From positions 992,001-1,056,000 of the forward strand of contig NZ_CP087710.1 in NCBI RefSeq assembly GCF_020991065.1: a stretch of DNA of 64,000 nt, given 5' to 3'. Position numbers and translations under genes: made by a program. Positions 16,219 to 25,447 of this stretch are shown here, in pieces. The notes beneath the pieces were generated by a model. The model did not search any database, was not told the DNA's origin, and saw nothing but the letters and a program-made list of their open reading frames with translations. Position 1 is the first letter of the stretch. Each line of letters opens with the position of its first letter. Source of the stretch: Nocardioides okcheonensis (lineage in GTDB: Bacteria > Actinomycetota > Actinomycetes > Propionibacteriales > Nocardioidaceae).

Positions 16219-17111
16219 CAGGACAGCTCGGGAGCGCCCTGCTGGGCCAGCCACTCCTGGCCGATCTGGTCGAGCACGCCGTCCTCGCGCAGCGCGTCGA
16301 CGGCCTGGGAGACGCACCCGGTGAGCGCGCTGCCCTTGCCGAGGACCGCGCCGAACTGCTCCGGCTCACCCTCGGGCAGCGGGAGCTGGCCGACGATCAC
16401 GCCGTCGTCGAGCTGGGCCGCAGCCATGTAGTAGGCGGTCGGCAGGTCGACGACGATGCCGTCGATCTGGCCGTTCTTCAGCGCCTGCACCGCCTGGTCG
16501 TTGGTGTCGAAGACCGCGGGGTCCTCCGAGGGCTGGATCTGCTCGGTGATCGCGGTGTAGCTCGTGGTGCCGACCTGCGCGCCCAGCTTGGCGTCGGCGA
16601 GGTCGGCGATGCTGGTCACGCCGTCGATGGCACTGCCCTTGTTGGTGACGACCGTCTGGACGACGTCGTAGTAGCCCGAGGAGAAGTCGACGGCCTTGCG
16701 CCGCGCCTCGGTGATGGAGACCTGGTTGACGTCGAAGTCGAAGTCCTTCGGGCCGGGCTGGACGACCTTGTTGAACGGCACGGTGACCCAGGTGACCTGG
16801 TCCTGGGTGTAGCCGAGCTGCTCGGCGATCGCGTACGCCACCGCGGACTCGTAGCCCTGGCCGTTGGTGGGGTCGTTGTCGACGAACCAGGGCTCGTAGG
16901 CCGGGTCGTCGGTCGCGATCGTGAGGGTGCCGGCGGTGACGGTGTCCATCGCGTCGGGGGTGCACTCGTCGGCCGCGGGGCTCTCGGAGCCGGTGGCGTC
17001 CGAGGTCGTGTCGGACGCGGTGTCGCCACCCTCGTCGGTGGGCGCGCAGGCGGTGAGCGCGAGCGTGGCGGTCGCGAGCGCGGCGACGGCGAGGCGGGGC
17101 GTCTTCAGCAT
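16218..17111 (-). CDS. Polar amino-acid ABC transporter substrate-binding lipoprotein
   Basis: A 297-residue extracellular solute-binding protein, family 3. A signal peptide ends with the lipobox LALTAC (Cys about 22), then a Ser/Thr/Asp-rich linker. The binding domain reads TLTIATDDPAYEPWF ... GYESAVAYAIAEQLG ... DFDVNQVSITEARRKAVDFSSGYY, a clear match to glutamate/polar amino-acid binding proteins. The ligand is inferred only at that level. Transcription is predicted to start at or next to the ATG because TAGGAT lies six bases upstream. Confidence 0.9.
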   Translation of the reverse strand: MLKTPRLAVAALATATLALTACAPTDEGGDTASDTTSDATGSESPAADECTPDAMDTVTAGTLTIATDDPAYEPWFVDNDPTNGQGYESAVAYAIAEQLGYTQDQVTWVTVPFNKVVQPGPKDFDFDVNQVSITEARRKAVDFSSGYYDVVQTVVTNKGSAIDGVTSIADLADAKLGAQVGTTSYTAITEQIQPSEDPAVFDTNDQAVQALKNGQIDGIVVDLPTAYYMAAAQLDDGVIVGQLPLPEGEPEQFGAVLGKGSALTGCVSQAVDALREDGVLDQIGQEWLAQQGAPELS

Positions 17112-17117
17112 GGCGGA

Positions 17118-17123
17118 ATCCTA
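17118..17123 (-). promoter_or_regulatory. -10 element of a leaderless promoter, amino-acid transporter operon
   Basis: TAGGAT on the minus strand is six bases before the ATG at 17111, within the 27-base gap after hisF. Confidence 0.45.
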
Positions 17124-17138
17124 CGACTCCGCGGGGCC

Positions 17139-17905
<767 letters not shown>

Positions 17906-17909
<4 letters not shown>

Positions 17910-18352
17910 GCGTCCCGCCGCCCTGCGCGGTGCGCGGCGAGCGCGACGTCCACGATCTCGGCCCGCGCCGGCTGGGCGGGGACCTCGGCGAGCGGCACCC
18001 ACTCGGCGTAGTCGGTCGACCCGCCGACCTCGAGGGTGCCGAGCTCGCCGCCGACGATGCGGGCGTGGAACACGAAGCGCTGCGCCCGGAACGGCTTCTG
18101 CCCCTCACGGCGCCGCGTGAAGAAGTGGTCGGTGATGAAGTCGCCGACCTCGATGTCGTAGCCGGTCTCCTCGTGCACCTCGCGGACCAGGCCGTCGCGG
18201 ATCGCCTCGTCGAAGTCGATGCCGCCGCCGGGCAGCGACCAGGCGGGGTCGAACCGGCCCTCGCCGTTCCACCACGTGAGCAGCACGCGGTCGCGGTCGT
18301 CGACGATCCAGGCGTACGCCGCGTTGCGCAGGTCGTACTCGGTGAAGTGCAT
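17906..18352 (-). CDS. NUDIX hydrolase inside the his operon
   Basis: A 148-residue NUDIX protein. The Nudix box is complete: [18 protein letters not shown] is followed directly by HEETGYD, giving G-x5-E-x7-R-E-V-x-E-E-x-G-Y. It hydrolyses nucleoside diphosphate-linked substrates by family; the actual substrate is not readable. It sits one base after hisA and overlaps hisF by four bases, so it is co-translated with them. A house-cleaning or regulatory role for phosphoribosyl or nucleotide intermediates is possible but unproven. Confidence 0.88.
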
Positions 18353-18353
18353 G

Positions 18354-19100
18354 TCAGCGTCCCCGGGTGAGGGCCAGCGCGTCCTCGAGGGTGAACCGGC
18401 CCTCGTAGAGCGCGGTGCCGGCGATCGCGCCCTCGACGCCGTCGCCGACGAGGGTCGTCAGCGCCCGGATGTCGTCGAGCGTGGTGACGCCGCCGCTCGC
18501 GACGACCGGCTTGTCCGTCGCGGCGCACACGTCGCGCAGGAGCTGGAGGTTCGGGCCCTGGAGCATGCCGTCCTTGTTGACGTCGGTGACGACGTAGCGC
18601 GCGCAGCCCTCGGAGTCGAGGCGGGCGAGCGTCTCGTAGAGGTCTCCCCCGTCGCGGGTCCAGCCGCGGGCGGCGAGGGTCGTGCCGCGGACGTCGAGCC
18701 CGACGGCCACCCGGTCGCCGTAGGTCGCGATCGCCTTCGCGCACCACTCGGGCTGCTCGAGGGCGGCCGTGCCGATGTTGACGCGCCGGCAGCCGGTGGC
18801 CATCGCGGCCTCGAGCGACTCGTCGTCGCGGATGCCGCCGCTCATCTCGACCTGGATGTCGAGGGTGCCGACGATCCGCGCCTGGAGCTCACGGTTGTGG
18901 CCGTGGCCGAACGCCGCGTCGAGGTCGACGAGGTGGATCCACTCCGCGCCGGCCTCCTGCCAGCGCAGCGCGGCCTCGACCGGGTCGCCGAAGCGCTTCT
19001 CCGACCCGTCCACGCCCTGCACCAGCTGGACGGCCTGGCCGCCCTTGATGTCGACGGCGGGCAGGAGCTCGAGGTAGGGCTGCTCGGGGGTGCTGGGCAT
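18354..19100 (-). CDS. hisA: Phosphoribosyl isomerase A (HisA/PriA)
   Basis: A 248-residue (beta/alpha)8 isomerase converting ProFAR to PRFAR. Key residues are Asp in [15 protein letters not shown] and Asp in [14 protein letters not shown]. Phosphate loops are EMSGGIRDD and [11 protein letters not shown]. In actinobacteria this enzyme (PriA) often also performs the TrpF reaction; that dual role is inferred because no trpF is visible in the window. It has its own predicted leaderless promoter, which fits its separation from hisH by about 4 kb. Confidence 0.95.
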   Translation of the reverse strand: MPSTPEQPYLELLPAVDIKGGQAVQLVQGVDGSEKRFGDPVEAALRWQEAGAEWIHLVDLDAAFGHGHNRELQARIVGTLDIQVEMSGGIRDDESLEAAMATGCRRVNIGTAALEQPEWCAKAIATYGDRVAVGLDVRGTTLAARGWTRDGGDLYETLARLDSEGCARYVVTDVNKDGMLQGPNLQLLRDVCAATDKPVVASGGVTTLDDIRALTTLVGDGVEGAIAGTALYEGRFTLEDALALTRGR

Positions 19101-19106
19101 GGGTCG

Positions 19107-19112
19107 ATCCTA
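19107..19112 (-). promoter_or_regulatory. -10 element of a leaderless promoter, hisA-NUDIX-hisF
   Basis: TAGGAT on the minus strand is six bases before the hisA ATG at 19100. Confidence 0.45.
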
Positions 19113-19162
19113 GGATCCGCCGGTCCCGGCCCCCTCCGCGGCCCGCCCCCGCGAGACGGGAC

Positions 19163-20866
19163 TCAGCGCCGGCGCCTGGTCGGCAGCTCGTAGGCGGTGC
19201 CGTCCATGGCGCTGGTCGGCGAGATGCCCATCGCACGCAGGATCGTCGGCATGATGTCGACGGACCGGACCGGGGCCCGCAGGTCCCTGGCGGACGTGTT
19301 GGCGCCGGCGAACACGATCGGGACCTGCTGGGCGGCACGCTGGATGCCGCCGTGGTCGCCGAGCACGGAGTACGTCGTGTCGTCGGGCAGCGTCGCGATG
19401 AGGTCGGGGCCGTAGTCGGCGGCCTGGGTGTCGACGAGCTCCTGCGCCCTGGTGGCGAACCAGCGCCTCTCCGCCCCGCGCATTCGGTCCCAGCGCACCG
19501 GCGTCACCCGGTCGTAGTGGTCCCCGTCGCGCCGCCAGACCGCCGTCACGTCGGGCAGGTCCTCCATGAGGGCTGCGGCCTCGGCGACCTTGGCCGCCGA
19601 CTGGTCCTTGAGCCACACGTTGAGCGAGGAGTCGCTGTAGGACAGGCCGACGTTGGTGGCGCCGGTGCCGTCGTCGGTGCCCTCGATGAGCGGGAGCAGC
19701 GCCTGCTGCGGACGGAGGTAGGGCACGTCGTTGGCCGGCGAACCGTAGTACCAGTTGAAGAAGCCGTAGTCGTTCTCCGGCTGGAAGTCGCCGTGGAAGT
19801 GGCCCGGGCCGGCCGCGACCGACCCGTGGTCGGCGGTGAGCACCACGAGGGTGTCGTCGAGCTGTCCGCTGTCCTCGAGCGCCTGCATGATCCGGCCGAC
19901 CTGGGCGTCGGCGGTCCGGGTGGCGTACCGCATGTGCGTCATCGGGTCGTAGCCGGGCGTGGCACCCTCCGGGTCGTTGACGCCGCCCCACATGTGCGCG
20001 GCCTTGTCGACGCCGGGGAGGCTGACGAAGATCCCGCTCCAGCCGTCGCCCTCCTGCTCCATCACCTCGAGCACCGCGTCCGTGGCCCAGACGTCGCCGC
20101 CCTGCTGGGCGGGGTCGGCGCCGACGACATAGCGGTTGTCGGTCGCGGGGTAGAGTTGTGCCGGGAACTGGCCGGTGTCGTAAATCGTGTCGCGGCGGGC
20201 GAGCCAGCGCGAGCCGCACGCGGCGGAGAAGTACGCCGGCACGTTCCAGCCGGTCGGCTGGCGGTAGCGCGTCGTCGTGCCGTCGGGGTTGGGGCAGGTC
20301 GGGCCGCTGCCGAAGGTGATGGTGGAGGTGTTGGCCGAGCCGGGACCGCTGAGCCCCCAGGCGGCGTATCCCTTGGGACTGACGGTGAAGACCTTGCCGG
20401 TGTCGTCGAGGTAGTCGGACAGGTGCGGGTAGCCGGCCGCCTGCTGGAGCGGTGCCATCTGGGCGAGGCCGAAGTTGCTGGTGATGTAGAGCCCGCCCGG
20501 GGCGCCGAGGAGTCCGTCGACGTCGCGGTAGCCCTCGGTCGTCCAGCCCATGTGCTTCGGCGTCGCACCGGTGGCGATCACGTTGTGGGTGACGACGGTG
20601 ACCGAGCCGGTGTGCCCGAGGTAGCCACGGGGCGTGTCCACGCCGTCCTTCATCAACGCCTCGACGTTGCGCATGTCGTAGCGGTCGACGATCTCCTTGC
20701 TCAACGCGTCGACGACGATGACGACGACCTTCGTCGGCCGCACGGCGGGCTGGGGGCGACGCTCCCCGCGGTCCCCGGCCTCGGCGCCCGCCTGGGTGCC
20801 GGCGACGGTGAGCGCGACCGCGGCGGCGGTGGCGACGGCGAGCAGACGGGTGCGGCGCTGAGCCAT
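19163..20866 (-). CDS. Secreted alkaline phosphatase-superfamily phosphodiesterase
   Basis: A 567-residue exported protein. The signal peptide (LLAVATAAAVALTVAG, ending AGAEA) is followed by an alkaline-phosphatase-fold domain of the type I phosphodiesterase/nucleotide pyrophosphatase kind. Metal and active-site segments visible are VVIVVDALSKE, HTGSVTVVTHNVIATG (candidate Thr/Ser nucleophile), SLPGVDKAAHMWG, VVLTADHGSVAAGPGHFHG and VLGDHGG. The substrate is unknown. ATG 20866 has GGGAGGGAG with five spacer bases; longer in-frame starts lie inside the repeat array and are unlikely. Confidence 0.8.
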   Translation of the reverse strand: MAQRRTRLLAVATAAAVALTVAGTQAGAEAGDRGERRPQPAVRPTKVVVIVVDALSKEIVDRYDMRNVEALMKDGVDTPRGYLGHTGSVTVVTHNVIATGATPKHMGWTTEGYRDVDGLLGAPGGLYITSNFGLAQMAPLQQAAGYPHLSDYLDDTGKVFTVSPKGYAAWGLSGPGSANTSTITFGSGPTCPNPDGTTTRYRQPTGWNVPAYFSAACGSRWLARRDTIYDTGQFPAQLYPATDNRYVVGADPAQQGGDVWATDAVLEVMEQEGDGWSGIFVSLPGVDKAAHMWGGVNDPEGATPGYDPMTHMRYATRTADAQVGRIMQALEDSGQLDDTLVVLTADHGSVAAGPGHFHGDFQPENDYGFFNWYYGSPANDVPYLRPQQALLPLIEGTDDGTGATNVGLSYSDSSLNVWLKDQSAAKVAEAAALMEDLPDVTAVWRRDGDHYDRVTPVRWDRMRGAERRWFATRAQELVDTQAADYGPDLIATLPDDTTYSVLGDHGGIQRAAQQVPIVFAGANTSARDLRAPVRSVDIMPTILRAMGISPTSAMDGTAYELPTRRRR

Positions 20867-20912
20867 GACGACTCCCTCCCGGCGCGGCGACGCTGCCGCG
20901 GTCCGTGAGCCG

Positions 20913-20941
20913 AACGTAGACCCGGCGTTCACCACCGGCAA
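20913..20941 (-). promoter_or_regulatory. Promoter of the secreted phosphodiesterase gene
   Basis: TTGCCG (20941-20936) and TACGTT (20918-20913) on the minus strand are separated by exactly 17 bases, predicting a leader of about 40 bases. The -35 ends 17 bases from the first unit of the mirrored repeat array. Confidence 0.5.
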
Positions 20942-20957
20942 CCCCACGTCTAGGGGG

Positions 20958-21160
20958 GTGGCGGCACACGACATCCGCCGTCCCCACCGTGGCGGCACAC
21001 GTCACCCGCCGGACCCACCGTGGCGGCACACGACATCCGCCGGGCCACCGTGGCGGCACACGACATCGAGTTCGGCAGATCATCTGTCGTGTGCCGCCAC
21101 CCACGACGTACGTCTGTCGTGTGCCGCCACCCACGACGTACGTCTGTCGTGTGCCGCCAC
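20958..21160. repeat. Mirrored repeat array: four direct and three inverted 16-base units
   Basis: The unit GTGGCGGCACACGACA starts at 20958, 20989 (variant GTCA end), 21020 and 21050. Its reverse complement occupies 21085-21100, 21115-21130 and 21145-21160. Spacing is 30 or 31 bases throughout, about three helical turns. Inner units 21050-21065 and 21085-21100 form a perfect 16-base-pair hairpin. The right half has identical 30-base repeats containing the palindrome GACGTACGTC. The array fills most of the 318-base gap (20867-21184) between divergent genes. It could be a regulator-binding array or a mobile palindromic repeat. Confidence 0.85.
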
Positions 21161-21171
21161 CCCGGGCCGAG

Positions 21172-21177
21172 TAGCGT
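21172..21177 (+). promoter_or_regulatory. -10 element of a leaderless promoter, SRPBCC-like gene
   Basis: TAGCGT ends seven bases before the GTG at 21185 and starts 12 bases after the last unit of the repeat array. Confidence 0.4.
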
Positions 21178-21184
21178 CGGGGAC

Positions 21185-21697
21185 GTGATCGGCGACCGGT
21201 GGGGCGTGAGCGAGGCGGAGGTCGCGCGGGCCTACGGCTGCGACGCGTTCGAGCCGGCGCCGACACTGCAGGCGTGGCGCGGGGTCAGCGTGGCCGTGGA
21301 GCCCGCGGCCGTGTGGGCCCGGGTGAAGCAGGTGCGGTTGGCGCCCTACTCCTACGACCTCGTCGACAACCTCGGGCGGCGCTCGCCCCGGGACCTGCGC
21401 GAGCTCCCCGAGCCCGCGGTCGGGGATCCGTTCACGCGCGCCTTCGGCCTCGACCAGGGGCGGGTCGTCGCGGTCGAGCCCGGCCGGGAGCTGACCGCGC
21501 GGATCATGGGGGCGCACATGTCGTACGCCGTCGTGCCGGACGGGGACGGGTGCCGGCTGCTGCTCAAGGTCGTGGCGCGCACGAGCCGCCCGGTCGCGCC
21601 GGTGCTGTCGCTCGGAGACCTGGTGATGGCGCGCAAGCAGCTGCTCACGCTGAAGGAGCTGGCCGAGGGCGACGCCCGGGCGGTCCGCGACGCCTAG
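21185..21697 (+). CDS. SRPBCC (polyketide cyclase-like) family protein
   Basis: A 170-residue protein whose central part (VAVEPAAVWARVKQVRLAP, YSYDLVDNLGRRSPRDL) resembles SRPBCC/polyketide cyclase-like actinobacterial proteins that bind hydrophobic ligands in a helix-grip fold. The function is unknown. GTG 21185 gives the leaderless arrangement and excludes the repeat array from the protein. Its TAG overlaps the convergent hemerythrin gene stop by four bases. Confidence 0.6.
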   Translation: MIGDRWGVSEAEVARAYGCDAFEPAPTLQAWRGVSVAVEPAAVWARVKQVRLAPYSYDLVDNLGRRSPRDLRELPEPAVGDPFTRAFGLDQGRVVAVEPGRELTARIMGAHMSYAVVPDGDGCRLLLKVVARTSRPVAPVLSLGDLVMARKQLLTLKELAEGDARAVRDA

Positions 21698-22326
21698 CGC
21701 CAGACCGGGGCGACCTCGCGCCGGTAGCGGCGCGCCAGCAGCGTGGTGAGGACGGCGATCACGGGGGCGGGGATGGTGGCCCGCAGCGAGGCGCGTTCGC
21801 GCTCCCCCGCGCCGTCCTGCATCCAGGCGAGAGCGTTGGCCGCGTCGACGACCGACGCAGGACGCATCCGGGAGGCGGCCTTCTTCCACTCGGGGTCGTC
21901 CTCGAGGTCGCCCATGATCCCCTCGACGTCGGCCTCCTCGTGGTCGAGGTGGCCGTTGATCACCTCGCGCGCGGCCGCGACCTCGTCGGCGGCCGCCGTC
22001 GCGGTGGCGGTCGTGGGCGTCGCGACCACGGCGTCGATCGCGGCGGACGAGGCGGCCAGCGCCTGCTTCATGGCGACGTGCTCGTCCTCCATCTGCGCGA
22101 GCAGCCGGCTGTCGAAGCCGCGCGAGGCGAGGAAGGGCCACGCGATGGCGTCCTCGGCCTCGTGGTGGTGGGTCAGCTCGCGCACCAGGTTCTGCCAGGC
22201 CGTACGGACCTGGCGGGCGCGGTCGCCGTCGCCGTCTCGCAGCGACCGCAACGCCTGCTCCGTGCGGCTCACGTCGCGGCGCACGGCCGCGTGGATCACC
22301 TGGTTCATGCTCAGCTTCTCCCCCAT
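21694..22326 (-). CDS. Hemerythrin HHE cation-binding domain protein
   Basis: A 210-residue mostly helical protein. Iron-binding hemerythrin-like motifs are VIHAAVRRD, LTHHHEAEDAIAWPFL, MEDEHVAMKQAL and INGHLDHEEADV, giving the expected spread of His and Glu/Asp ligands over four helices. A hydrophobic segment near the C-terminus (IPAPVIAVLTTLLARRY) could touch the membrane. Such proteins bind oxygen, NO or iron; the role here is unknown. The ATG at 22326 is predicted leaderless. Confidence 0.8.
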   Translation of the reverse strand: MGEKLSMNQVIHAAVRRDVSRTEQALRSLRDGDGDRARQVRTAWQNLVRELTHHHEAEDAIAWPFLASRGFDSRLLAQMEDEHVAMKQALAASSAAIDAVVATPTTATATAAADEVAAAREVINGHLDHEEADVEGIMGDLEDDPEWKKAASRMRPASVVDAANALAWMQDGAGERERASLRATIPAPVIAVLTTLLARRYRREVAPVWR

Positions 22327-22332
22327 GCGGGG

Positions 22333-22338
22333 ACGGTA
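22333..22338 (-). promoter_or_regulatory. -10 element of a leaderless promoter, hemerythrin gene
   Basis: TACCGT on the minus strand is six bases before the ATG at 22326. Confidence 0.35.
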
Positions 22339-22450
22339 GCCCGGCCCGGGGGCAGGTCGCGATCCCCAAAATGCGGCAGGAACTGGTGACGCCGGGTCCC
22401 CACGGATGGCACGATCCCGCCCGACCGATCGAGCACCCTGGGGGACCCCG

Positions 22451-23104
22451 ATGACACCGCTCCTGCGCCGCCTGGCCGCCACGACCGTCGCGGGCGGCCT
22501 GCTCGCCTGCTCCGGGACGGCCGCGCACGCGGAGCAGTGGTGGGGTCGCGACGCCGCGCACGACGCCACCGAGTGGTCCTACTCCCCCGAACCGGAGCCG
22601 TGCGGCACGCTCACCGAGCACGACCGGCCGCGAGAGGCCGCCACCGACATCCTCGGGCTGGGCGTGCGTCACGACGGTGCGACGATCGAGCTGAGCACCC
22701 GGCTGCGGGACGCCTCGCCCTGGCGAGGCACCCTGCTGTCGTTCGTGCTGGACACGCCGCGCGCGTCCGACTCGGTCCACGAGGTGAACGTCCAGCGCGC
22801 CCGGCCGGGCGGTTCGCTCGAGGCGATCCTCTACTCCTCCCACATCGGCGAGCCCGACGCCTGCGGTGCGGCCGGTGGCGGCGGGAGGGGCCTGCCGTGC
22901 GACCTCGCCGTCACCGGTCCGAGCACTCGCGGCGCGGTCACCGTGCGCGTGCCGCGCTCCTGCCTCGGACGGCCGAGGTGGGTGCGCGTCGGCGCGTCGA
23001 CGCTGCGCGACGAGGGTCGTGCGCTGCGCGGCGACACGTGGGGCCGGGGCACCGCCGACGCGCCGTACGGTCCGTTCGGCCCGCGGGTCGCGCACGGCTC
23101 CTAG
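22451..23104 (+). CDS. Secreted hypothetical protein
   Basis: A 217-residue protein with a signal peptide ([20 protein letters not shown], cleavage probably after AHA). The mature part is rich in Gly, Arg and Pro and contains four Cys that could form disulphides ([28 protein letters not shown]). I recognise no family. It lies between hemerythrin and hisH and is read toward hisH, overlapping its stop by four bases, so it interrupts the usual hisH-hisA adjacency. ATG 22451 is chosen over an earlier in-frame ATG because it starts the signal peptide. Confidence 0.65.
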   Translation: MTPLLRRLAATTVAGGLLACSGTAAHAEQWWGRDAAHDATEWSYSPEPEPCGTLTEHDRPREAATDILGLGVRHDGATIELSTRLRDASPWRGTLLSFVLDTPRASDSVHEVNVQRARPGGSLEAILYSSHIGEPDACGAAGGGGRGLPCDLAVTGPSTRGAVTVRVPRSCLGRPRWVRVGASTLRDEGRALRGDTWGRGTADAPYGPFGPRVAHGS

Positions 23105-23736
23105 AGCGAGCGCACCCAGTTGCGCAGCAGCGCGGCGCCGGCGTCGCCGGACTTCTCCGGGTGGAACTGGGTGGCCGAGAGCGGGCCGTTCTCGACCGCG
23201 GCGACGAACCGGTCGCCCCCGTGCTCGGCCCACGTGACCAGCGGCGCGGCCGTGCGGTCGTTGGTGACGAGGTCCCAGGAGCGCGCCGCGTAGGAGTGGA
23301 CGAAGTAGAACCGCTCGTCCTGCACGCCGTCGAAGAGGCGGGTGCCCTCGGGGACGTCGACGGTGTTCCAGCCCATGTGCGGGACGACGTCGGCCTCCAG
23401 CCGGGTGACCCGGCCCGGCCACTCGTCGCAGCCGTCGGTCTCGACGCCGTGCTCGACGCCGCCGGCGAAGAGGATCTGCATCCCCACGCAGATGCCGAGC
23501 ACCGGACGGCCGCCGGCGAGGCGCCGGCCGATGATCCGCTCGCCCTTGATCGCGCGCAGGCCCGCCATGCAGGCGGCGTAGGCGCCGACACCCGGCACCA
23601 GCAGGCCGTCGGCGGCGAGCGCGGTGTCGAAGTCGCCGGTCAGGGTCACCTCGGCGCCGGCGCGCTCGACGGCGCGGACGGCGGAGCGCAGGTTGCCCGA
23701 GCCGTAGTCGAGGACGACGACGGAGGGTCCGGTCAC
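23101..23736 (-). CDS. hisH: Imidazole glycerol phosphate synthase glutaminase subunit
   Basis: A 211-residue class I glutamine amidotransferase that feeds ammonia to HisF. The catalytic triad is visible as Cys in [10 protein letters not shown] and His/Glu in QFHPEKSG. The oxyanion region is [13 protein letters not shown] 23736 overlaps the hisB stop (GTGA), so it is the last gene of the hisD-C-B-H unit. Confidence 0.96.
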   Translation of the reverse strand: MTGPSVVVLDYGSGNLRSAVRAVERAGAEVTLTGDFDTALAADGLLVPGVGAYAACMAGLRAIKGERIIGRRLAGGRPVLGICVGMQILFAGGVEHGVETDGCDEWPGRVTRLEADVVPHMGWNTVDVPEGTRLFDGVQDERFYFVHSYAARSWDLVTNDRTAAPLVTWAEHGGDRFVAAVENGPLSATQFHPEKSGDAGAALLRNWVRSL

Positions 23737-24341
23737 AGGGTGCCCTTGGTCGAGGGCACGCCCTGCTCGCGCGGGTCGAGCGCGACGGCGTCGCGGAACG
23801 CCCGGGCGAACGCCTTGAACTGCGTCTCGACGATGTGGTGCGGGTCGCGCCCGGCGAGGACGCGCACGTGCAGGCCGAAGTGGCCGTGCTGGGCGATGGA
23901 CTCGAAGACGTGCTGGGTCAGCGACCCCGCGTAGGGCACGCCGGAGCCACCGATGAGGGCGTAGACCTGGCCGTCCGGCTCGCCGGTGTGCACGCAGTAG
24001 GGGCGCCCGGAGACGTCGACGACGGCCTGCACGAGCGCCTCGTCGAGCGGCACGGTGGCGTCACCGAAGCGGCGGATGCCGACCTTGTCGCCGAGGGCCT
24101 GGCGCAGCGCCTGCCCGAGCACGATCGCGGTGTCCTCGACCGAGTGGTGGGCGTCGATGTGGACGTCGCCGGTGGTGCGGACGGTGAGGTCGACGAGCGA
24201 GTGGCGCGCGAAGGCGGTGAGCATGTGGTCGTAGAACCCGACGCCGGTGGACACCTCGGAGCGGCCGGTGCCGTCGAGGTCGACCTCGACCAGGACGCTC
24301 GACTCCTGGGTGGTGCGCTCGATGCTCGCCGTGCGGGTCAT
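23733..24341 (-). CDS. hisB: Imidazoleglycerol-phosphate dehydratase
   Basis: A 202-residue monofunctional dehydratase, sixth step of histidine synthesis. Metal-binding motifs [14 protein letters not shown] and [16 protein letters not shown] are present, as is [13 protein letters not shown] near the N-terminus. There is no histidinol-phosphatase domain, as usual for actinobacteria. ATG 24341 overlaps the hisC stop (ATGA); a CTCCTTGG-type region upstream lies in hisC. Confidence 0.96.
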   Translation of the reverse strand: MTRTASIERTTQESSVLVEVDLDGTGRSEVSTGVGFYDHMLTAFARHSLVDLTVRTTGDVHIDAHHSVEDTAIVLGQALRQALGDKVGIRRFGDATVPLDEALVQAVVDVSGRPYCVHTGEPDGQVYALIGGSGVPYAGSLTQHVFESIAQHGHFGLHVRVLAGRDPHHIVETQFKAFARAFRDAVALDPREQGVPSTKGTL

Positions 24342-25447
24342 GCGTTCTCCTTGGTCACGTCCGTCAGTGCCTGCCTGAATGCTGCCATCTCGTCCGCGGT
24401 GCCGATCGAGACCCGCAGCCAGCCGTCCGGGCCGGTCTCGCGGATCAGCACGCCGCGGTCCACCAGCCCCTGCCACACCGCGTGGCGGTCGGCGAAGCGG
24501 CCGAAAAGGGCGAAGTTGGCGTCCGAGTCGGCCACCTCGTGGCCCTGCTCGCGCAGCCACGCGACCGTCCGGTCGCGCTCGGCGCGCAGCTCCTCGACCC
24601 GGCCAAGCAGCTCGGGCGCGTGGCGCAGCGCCGCGAGCGCGGTCGCCTGGGTGACGGCCGACAGGTGGTAGGGCAGCCGCACGACGCGGATCGCGTCGCA
24701 GATCGCCGGGTGCGCGGCGAGGTAGCCGACGCGGGCACCGGCGAGCGCGAACGCCTTGCTCATCGTGCGGCTGACCACCAGGTTGCGGTGCGCCGGGAGC
24801 AGCTCGAGCGCGCTCGGGGTGCCCGTGCGGCGGAACTCGCCGTAGGCCTCGTCGACCACCACGATCCCGCCCGGCTCGTAGGAGGCGGCCGCCTCGCAGA
24901 GCATCGACACCGCCTCCGGCGGGAGCGCCGTGCCGGTGGGGTTGTTGGGGCTCGGCAGCAGCACGACCGACGGCCGGCGCTCGAGGACCAGGTCGCGGGC
25001 GGCGTCGAGGTCGAGCGAGAAGTCCTCGGCGCGGTGGCCGGTGACCCACTCGGTGACGGCGTCGCGGGCGTACTCGGGGTACATCGAGTACGTCGGGGCG
25101 AACGACAGCGCGCAGCGGCCCGGGCCCCCGAAGGCCTGCAGCAGCTGGAGCATCACCTCGTTGGAGCCGTTGGCGGCCCACACCATGTCGGCGCCGATCC
25201 CGGACCCGCCGGAGGTGTTGAGGTAGGCGGCGAGGCCCTCGCGCAGCGCGGTGAACTCCCGGTCCGGATAGCGGTTGAGCGACGCCGCGGCCTCGCCGAC
25301 GGCGCGCGCGATGTCGGCCGCGGCCTCGGGCGAGGGACCGTAGGGGTTCTCGTTGACGTTGAGCTGGACCGGGACGTCGAGCTGCGGCGCGCCGTAGGGC
25401 TCGATCCCCTGCAGCGCCTCGCGCAGGGGTGGGAACACCGCGCTCAC
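24338..25447 (-). CDS. hisC: Histidinol-phosphate aminotransferase
   Basis: A 369-residue fold-type I PLP aminotransferase converting imidazole acetol phosphate and glutamate to histidinol phosphate. Family marks are [52 protein letters not shown] and [18 protein letters not shown] with the PLP Lys. GTG 25447 overlaps the hisD stop (GTGA). Confidence 0.95.
   Translation of the reverse strand: MSAVFPPLREALQGIEPYGAPQLDVPVQLNVNENPYGPSPEAAADIARAVGEAAASLNRYPDREFTALREGLAAYLNTSGGSGIGADMVWAANGSNEVMLQLLQAFGGPGRCALSFAPTYSMYPEYARDAVTEWVTGHRAEDFSLDLDAARDLVLERRPSVVLLPSPNNPTGTALPPEAVSMLCEAAASYEPGGIVVVDEAYGEFRRTGTPSALELLPAHRNLVVSRTMSKAFALAGARVGYLAAHPAICDAIRVVRLPYHLSAVTQATALAALRHAPELLGRVEELRAERDRTVAWLREQGHEVADSDANFALFGRFADRHAVWQGLVDRGVLIRETGPDGWLRVSIGTADEMAAFRQALTDVTKENA

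Noticed and set aside
20867..20998. An N-terminal extension of the secreted phosphodiesterase reaching into the repeat array
   Set aside because: It would place non-conserved residues before a clean signal peptide; ATG 20866 has a strong ribosome binding site, and the promoter lies in the extension.
21085..21160. A CRISPR-like array of 30-base repeats
   Set aside because: The 30-base units abut directly with no variable spacers, four further units lie in opposite orientation, and no cas genes are present.
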